From: Flammula alnicola | Lineage: Eukaryota; Basidiomycota; Agaricomycetes; Agaricales; Strophariaceae | Assembly (NCBI GenBank): GCA_015499995.1 | Contig: JADNRV010000180.1 | Coordinates: 1 to 64,000 of the forward strand | DNA length: 64,000 bases | Direction of reading: 5' to 3' | Shown here: in pieces, positions 58,711 through 64,000 of the stretch | How the letters are laid out: every line of letters begins with the position of its first letter | Numbering within the stretch: the stretch's first letter is position 1 | The notes under the pieces: model-generated | Told to the model about the DNA's origin: nothing | Database searches by the model: none | The model's input: only the letters and a program-made list of their open reading frames with translations | Translations under genes and position numbers: made by a program

Positions 58711-61700
58711 ATGATCCTTTCCAACCTCTTCCTCGCGGGTCTGCTCGCCTATGGGGTCGATGGGTTCGTCACCCGTACGTGTCATTACCATCGTTGAACG
58801 CGTCCAGCACACTGATTTCTCTCATATTTAGGCACGTGGAACGACTCGTACGCGCTCGCGAATAGCGTGGTCGCTCAAATGACGCTAGACGAGAAGGTCG
58901 GGATCGTGACTGGGACAGGCCAGCTGAACTCGGCGCGTAAGTCTCTTCCTACGTTGCCTGCCTCTTCAAAACGCCGGTTTCGAGCACATATATTCGGACA
59001 TGGATACTGATTTATTGCTTTCAGGACGCTGCGTAGGAGATACTACTGCTGTTACGCGTCTTGGGATACCCTCCATCTGTTTCCAGGATGGACCAGCAGG
59101 CGTGCGGTTGGTGAAGAATGTTACAGGATTTCCGACTGGCATCAACGCCGCGTCGACGTTTAGCCGCAGACTTATGCGGGCGAGAGGAGTGGCGGTTGGG
59201 GAAGAGTTCCGTGGAAAGGGTGCACAGCAAGTGGTTGGCCTTCATACTTTTGAAATTTGTCTGACGTTTCATTTATAAATTAGTGTTTTCTTGGGACCTG
59301 CTATGGATATTGTGCGTTTGTCAATATTAGACTTATGACTGAATCTAACGCGTATTGGGACATGAAGATGCGGAATCCGAAAGCAGGTCGTGGATGGGAA
59401 AGGTATTTATTTTTTTCTCTCATGTACGGCCTCGTCCTCTGACACATTTCCTTCCACAGTTTCGGCCCCGATCCCTATTTGAACGGCGAAGGCGCGTACG
59501 AGACAATCGTGGGCGTTCAAAGTGTTGGCGTACAAGCATGCGCTAAGCACTACCTTGCGAACAACCAAGAGCACTGGCGTTATGGCCTCAGCGCAAACCT
59601 CGACGACCGCACCATGCATGAAATTTATTTTTATCCTTTTCTGAGGAGCATCGAGGTAAGTACGTCTGGAAGGGCTGAATGGAAGCGGCTATGCATGATT
59701 GATGATTTCCATTGGACAGGCCGGCGTCGCGTCGGTCATGTGCGCATATAATCGATTCAACGATACTTCCTCTTGTCACAATGCAAATCTGATGGGCCTT
59801 TTACAGAAGAATGGGTTTCAGGGTGCGTTGTAGTTCTTTTTCTGGCTGAGGTCTCGCTCAATTTGTCCACCTTATACGTATTTTCTATGCTACGTGCCTA
59901 CCAGGTTATGTTGTCAGCGACTGGGGTGCTACGCATGACTCGGCGTCCGCCAACGCAAATGCTGGGCTGGACATGGAGATGCCAGGAGATTATATTGTTA
60001 TCGGTAAGCAATAGTTAGCTGACCAGAACTTGTCCGCAACTCATTCATCTACCTTATATGAAGGTGGCGGTGTCTTCGGCAGCAACTTGAAATCAGCCGT
60101 TAATGACGGGGAGGTCACAGTCCAGCGTTTGAATGAGATGGTGGCGCGAATTTTAACGCCGTGGTACCAGCTTGGCCAGGATTCTGTGAGCATGCCACGC
60201 GCTACTGCTATCTGCGTTCCATTGGGGTTTTTAACATCGAACTAATGCCTCTTCAATGTAGGGTTATCCTCCGGTAAACTTTGACGCACAGCAATCGGAT
60301 GGCTCAGGTTCTCTGAACCTCAACGTCAATGTACGAACCGCCGCACACACGGCGCTCGTTCGCGAGATCGCGTCAGCTTCTTCTGTCCTCCTCAAGAATA
60401 ACAGGACCGTCAATTCAGCGGGGACGACAGTGAGAGGTCTACCAGCAGTCAAGGGCGTGGCGAAGACGATTGCGATCGTGGGGCAGGACGCGCAGTTACC
60501 CAATCTGAGTTGCAACGATTTGAATGAGTGCAATGATGGTACCATGTCTATTGGGTACGTTTTTGTATCTTGCACCCGGAATATGCAAGGCGGTTGATTG
60601 ATTTACTTCATTTGTGTAGGTGGGGCTCAGGATCGAACTCTTTGGCATTTATTGTGCCTCCCATTGACGCTCTAACATCTTACATCGGAACTTCTGCGAC
60701 AATTACGTCGTCTTTGTCCAATGATCTTACTGCGGGCCCGAATGCGGCAAAGGGAAAGGATATGGCGTTCGTATTCGTCAATGCGTACGTCCAGTTACAT
60801 ATTTCAAGAACATAAGCCGGCCCTAACTAGAAAGTGTGCAGCATGAGCGGGGAATTGGGCTTCTACGACATTGTCGTTGGTAACGAAGGCGATAGGAACG
60901 ACCTGAATCTTTGGTACAAAGGCGGCAGCTTGGTCGAAAGCGTCGCAGCTGTGTGCAACAACACAATCGTGGTCGTGCATTCCGTCGGGCCGGTGTCTTT
61001 TTCTTGGAGCAACCATCCGAATATCACTGGTATTATTTATGCCGGTGCGCCTGGTGAACAGACGGGTCCAGCGGTTGTGGACGTGATATACGGAGCATAT
61101 AATCCTAGTGGGAGATTACCGTTTTCTATTGCTGATGTTCGTCATTTCCGGTTTCACTTTTAATCCGGCACTGACACAAATGTGCGCTTGAACAGGATGA
61201 AAGCTCGTATGCGACTTCGATTGTGTACAATAGTCTCGGGTTCCCTGATGTCAGTTACTTTCTTTCCACCAGCCTCTTACATTTCCATGCTAACGCCTGC
61301 CCATGTGCCTCACACCAGATCAACTACACGGAGAAGCTCCTCCTTGATTATCGATACATGGACGACCAGAGCATAACACCCCGCTTTGAATTTGGCTTTG
61401 GGCTGTCATACACCACATTCGCCTATTCGTCGCTCTCCATCGCCGCTGCCTCTGACGGTTATACCATTTCCTTTATGGTGGCGAATAGCGGATCCCTTGC
61501 AGGTACTGAAAAGCCACAATTGTACCTTGGATATCCAGCTGCCGCTGGCGAGCCCAAGAAAGTTTTGAGAGGATTCGAGGAGGTCCCTTTGGCTGTTGGT
61601 GGTAGTCAAAGTGTTACCATCGCTCTAAGCACGAGAGGCATGAGGTTAGCCCTTTCTATTTTATTTCTGTATATGCGATTGACTGTTTGCAATAGTGTAT

Positions 61701-61804
61701 GGGATACTCCAAGCCAGAGCTACGTACGTCCATCTGGTACATTTACCGTGTACGTTGGAGCATCGATTCGGGATATTAGGTTGACTGGGACTATTGCGTT
61801 ATGA
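58711..61804 (+). CDS. secreted GH3 beta-glucosidase
   Basis: Secreted glycoside hydrolase family 3 enzyme that releases glucose from cellobiose and short beta-glucans. The start at 58711 gives a signal peptide (MILSNLFLAGLLAYGVDG). The N-terminal barrel shows VVAQMTLDEKVGIVTG, CFQDGPAGVRL, FGPDPYLNGEGAY, KHYLANNQEHWR and VVSDWGATHDS with the nucleophile Asp. The second domain has ASSVLLKNNRTVN and AIVGQDA. YAGAPGEQTGPAVVDVIYG and GLSYTTFAYSSL follow, then a fibronectin-III-like end (FEEVPLAVGGSQSVTI, GTFTVYVGAS) finishing LTGTIAL. About fourteen short introns interrupt it and all major joins keep the frame. Several Asn-X-Ser/Thr sites support secretion. Length and order match fungal GH3. Confidence 0.93.
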
Positions 61805-62290
61805 TTAATTACTTATACCCTGTTATCGAACTTGTTGCTTGGCGATACATAGTGTTTGCTTGGGAATGGGAAAGAAAATTATAAGGAACCAAAAAGGTTT
61901 GCGGACACCGCGAGCCACTGCGCGACAGGAGGGTCATGCTGATCTCCTAAGACTAACTCGGCAAGTCCAACAGGTTGCGGAATTGCTTCCCTGGCCTGAC
62001 AAGGACAGATTATTCCAAGCCCAAATCACCCCTTACGGAGCGAGGAACTGTGGAAACCAAGTTTTCTGGAGGGCATAACCTCGAACTTGCGCACTGATGG
62101 CTTTGATCGCTGAGTGGGAACACCCGCATTCCCGGTTTGCGGCCATTACAACCGTTACACCATGGGACCATATTAAAATCGACACTTTATAAGACTCATG
62201 TCACCTGTTGGCTCGAAGTCTCCCCGCGCCGCCGCCTCTTCAACCGAGGCAACTAGATTGTAAAGGCCTCTCCCCTTCTTACCTCCTACC
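61805..62290. other. intergenic, no supported gene
   Basis: 3' flank of GH3 and promoter of the membrane protein gene. Nothing coding is seen. Confidence 0.5.
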
Positions 62291-63341
62291 ATGTCGTTAT
62301 TGGCCCCACTGGTAGCAGCATTTCACTACTCTCTGCAACCTATCGCGCCCTTTACTTGGCTTGGCTGGGGAATTAGCGCTCTCGATGTCGTCGCGACGAT
62401 CAGGTTGTGCGTCGTGCTGCGTCAGATCCGCGAAATCATGCACCGGCAACATGTGTCCGCGAACGGGACTGGTCAGGTAGAAGAAGCATCGTTCGTGAAG
62501 AAGGTATCCACCACCTTGTTGGTTGTCTATGGCGGCGAGGCGGTAGTTGGTGCGTCGTCTCTCGAATTTTATTGATCTATGACACTCATTCCTTTCGTTG
62601 GTCAGCCCCGTTTCTGTGTGTTCCGCCCTCTTTCATGGTGTCTGGTGTTTTTCCCGGGCTTTATGCAGCTATCCAGGCCATCGTTGAACTCCTTCCTTCG
62701 GTACCCATACCCTCCGCCGAGACAGAATTACCGTTAGCCATTCTCGACGGTTTTACCCGTGCCTATCTTTTATGCAACCTCATTCCGCCTGCTGTCACCA
62801 CCAACGCTTTGCCCTTGATTTCGTCTTCGCCATGGACCCTACTAATAACTTCATTGGTATTTCCCGTCCTTGACGCGTTCTGACTCTGAATAACACTGAC
62901 ACCAATTTTTAGCTCGTAGCTAACGGAGGATTCTTCATAACCAATTTATTCTCCTTCCACAGCCCCACGTCCCTATCTGTTCAGACACCTCCAGAGCTAC
63001 AGGCCTATGGCTGGACGACGGCAGACGTTTGGTGTGCACCTACTATCACAGCCCTCTATGCCCTCCTCACACATGCCCAACCCTTTTGGGCGGACCTTCA
63101 CTCTGTCCTTGCCGGAATACTTGGTGCCGCATCACTCGGCGAACCTGTCAAGCCTCTCGATCCCGAGCTTGCTAGAGCAGTCTGCGCAGTGCTACTTTCT
63201 GGGCTGTTTGCTGGAAGGGCAGCGAAGAACTTCGGTCTTTGGAAGAAGCCTATCCAGCAGAAGACCGGTGTGTTCTGTAATCTCCTGCATATCCGGATTG
63301 TACTCATTCATTTTTTAGAACCCAAGACCAAGACGCAATAG
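62291..63341 (+). CDS. hypothetical multi-helix membrane protein
   Basis: MSLLAPLVAAFHYSLQP starts the protein. Helices include FTWLGWGISALDVVATIRL, STTLLVVYGGEAVV joined across an intron to APFLCVPPSFMVSGVFPGLY, a later ITSL joined to LVANGGFFITNLF, and a C-terminal ARAVCAVLLSGLFAG. The last intron joins WKKPIQQKT to a Lys-rich tail KTKTQ with TAG at 63339-63341. The product is about 270 residues with roughly six hydrophobic segments. The GG-x-x-V-x-P word followed by a PP and a helix recalls TRIC-type cation channels only weakly, so no function is assigned. Confidence 0.65.
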
Positions 63342-63825
63342 ATTTTATCTTGCACGAATGTGACATTTATTATGGTGATAGAATACCAGCCATCCGCTGC
63401 CGCGGTTTCACGATACCAATCACGCATCCTAACGACCTCGTACTATTCTCGCCGGTTCATCCTTTGTCTTTCTACAATACTAGATGTAGAATACAACAGT
63501 GCTTTGTATGTGCTTCTGCGTTCTTCTGGAGCTCTGACCTCCTGGTTGCAAATATTCTATATTCTTCTCCTGAGATAATGGCTGTGATGCTATTCCAGCG
63601 ATTGACAATTGTGTAGATCCTCATCAGGATTCTATCCAATGGATTCATGAAGAAATGGGTTGCTAGTACGCATCTAAATCACATGAAGTAAATACAATAA
63701 TAGCTACAATTTGGGTACAACACAAATGGTGACGCGTCGACTTGCCACAGCGAAAAGATGGGTAGTAGAAATTACAGTGCTATATGTATGAAAATTGGAG
63801 CTCCGGCTTCCTCTTTTCTCTCCTG
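63342..63825. other. convergent 3' flanks
   Basis: Between the ends of the membrane protein gene (+) and the partial basic protein gene (-). No gene is seen. Confidence 0.5.
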
Positions 63826-64000
63826 CTAAGATACAGAGCGGGCCTTCGCAGAATTCTTAGTACGTCGTGTTGCTTTATTTCTCTTCGGTTTCGGGCCTCC
63901 GTCGCCTACCTCGGCCTGTCTCGCTCGCCTCTTCTTACTCAGCGGGTTTCGAATGTTTCTTGACAGGCGCAGAGTGACGTGGTGGTGGCGGAGCAACAAT
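63826..64000 (-). CDS. C-terminal part of a basic protein (cut by window edge)
   Basis: On the minus strand an open frame runs from the window edge to a stop at 63826-63828. It reads RNIRNPLSKKRRARQAEVGD, then GGPKPKRNKATRRTKNSAK, and ends ARSVS. It is rich in Lys and Arg like a nuclear or nucleolar tail. The rest of the gene lies beyond the window, so the family is unknown. Confidence 0.45.
   Translation of the reverse strand, partial: LLLRHHHVTLRLSRNIRNPLSKKRRARQAEVGDGGPKPKRNKATRRTKNSAKARSVS

Noticed and set aside
51778..61804. P450, old yellow enzyme and GH3 as a biosynthetic cluster
   Set aside because: No core synthase (terpene cyclase, PKS, NRPS) and mixed orientation. Proximity alone does not support a cluster.
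1..64000. CRISPR arrays, operons, ribosome-binding sites
   Set aside because: The sequence is eukaryotic (spliceosomal introns throughout). None of these was seen.

Overview
The window looks like a gene-dense piece of a basidiomycete (Agaricomycete mushroom) chromosome. Genes lie on both strands, almost all are cut by many short introns of about 45-70 bases with GT..AG ends, and the families present (two DUF6699 proteins, several multi-exon P450s, a BTB protein, an F-box protein with a decayed relative nearby, a DUF3435-type tyrosine recombinase) are typical of that group. No species can be named from sequence alone. Intron borders were placed by eye and should be read as approximate unless an exact position is given.

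Layout. 1-18 kb: a PP2C phosphatase (-), a large cysteine-rich single-pass membrane protein (-), calcipressin (+), a CCDC124/Oxs1-type ribosome-associated protein (-), an MFS transporter (+) and two DUF6699 proteins (+). 18.9-25.1 kb: a direct tandem duplication of about 3.1 kb carrying two P450 genes. The unit boundary falls inside the last 30 bases of the coding region, so a 3' stub of a further copy is left upstream. The second copy has a stop codon in its PERW motif. 25.5-29.1 kb: a BTB protein with an apparent frameshift in a run of C, and a four-helix membrane protein. 29.4-34.9 kb: a tRNA-like sequence, a multi-exon tyrosine recombinase whose R, R, H and Y residues all appear to be present, and a small unknown gene. 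35.3-40.7 kb: a type IIC (Na,K-ATPase alpha-like) P-type ATPase. 40.7-46.2 kb: a gene-poor stretch with strong hairpins. 46.2-64 kb: a small acidic/basic protein, an F-box protein and a decayed F-box-like remnant, a third P450 (-), an old yellow enzyme (+), a secreted GH3 beta-glucosidase (+), a membrane protein (+) and the 3' end of a basic protein (-).

The genes do not form an obvious pathway cluster. P450s, old yellow enzyme and GH3 fit a plant-litter or wood-decay lifestyle, but nothing in the layout shows co-regulation. The most notable items are the DUF3435-like recombinase, the P450 duplication with its fresh nonsense mutation and stub, two very small microexons (10 and 12 nt) at conserved motifs, and the complex hairpin at 42.0 kb.
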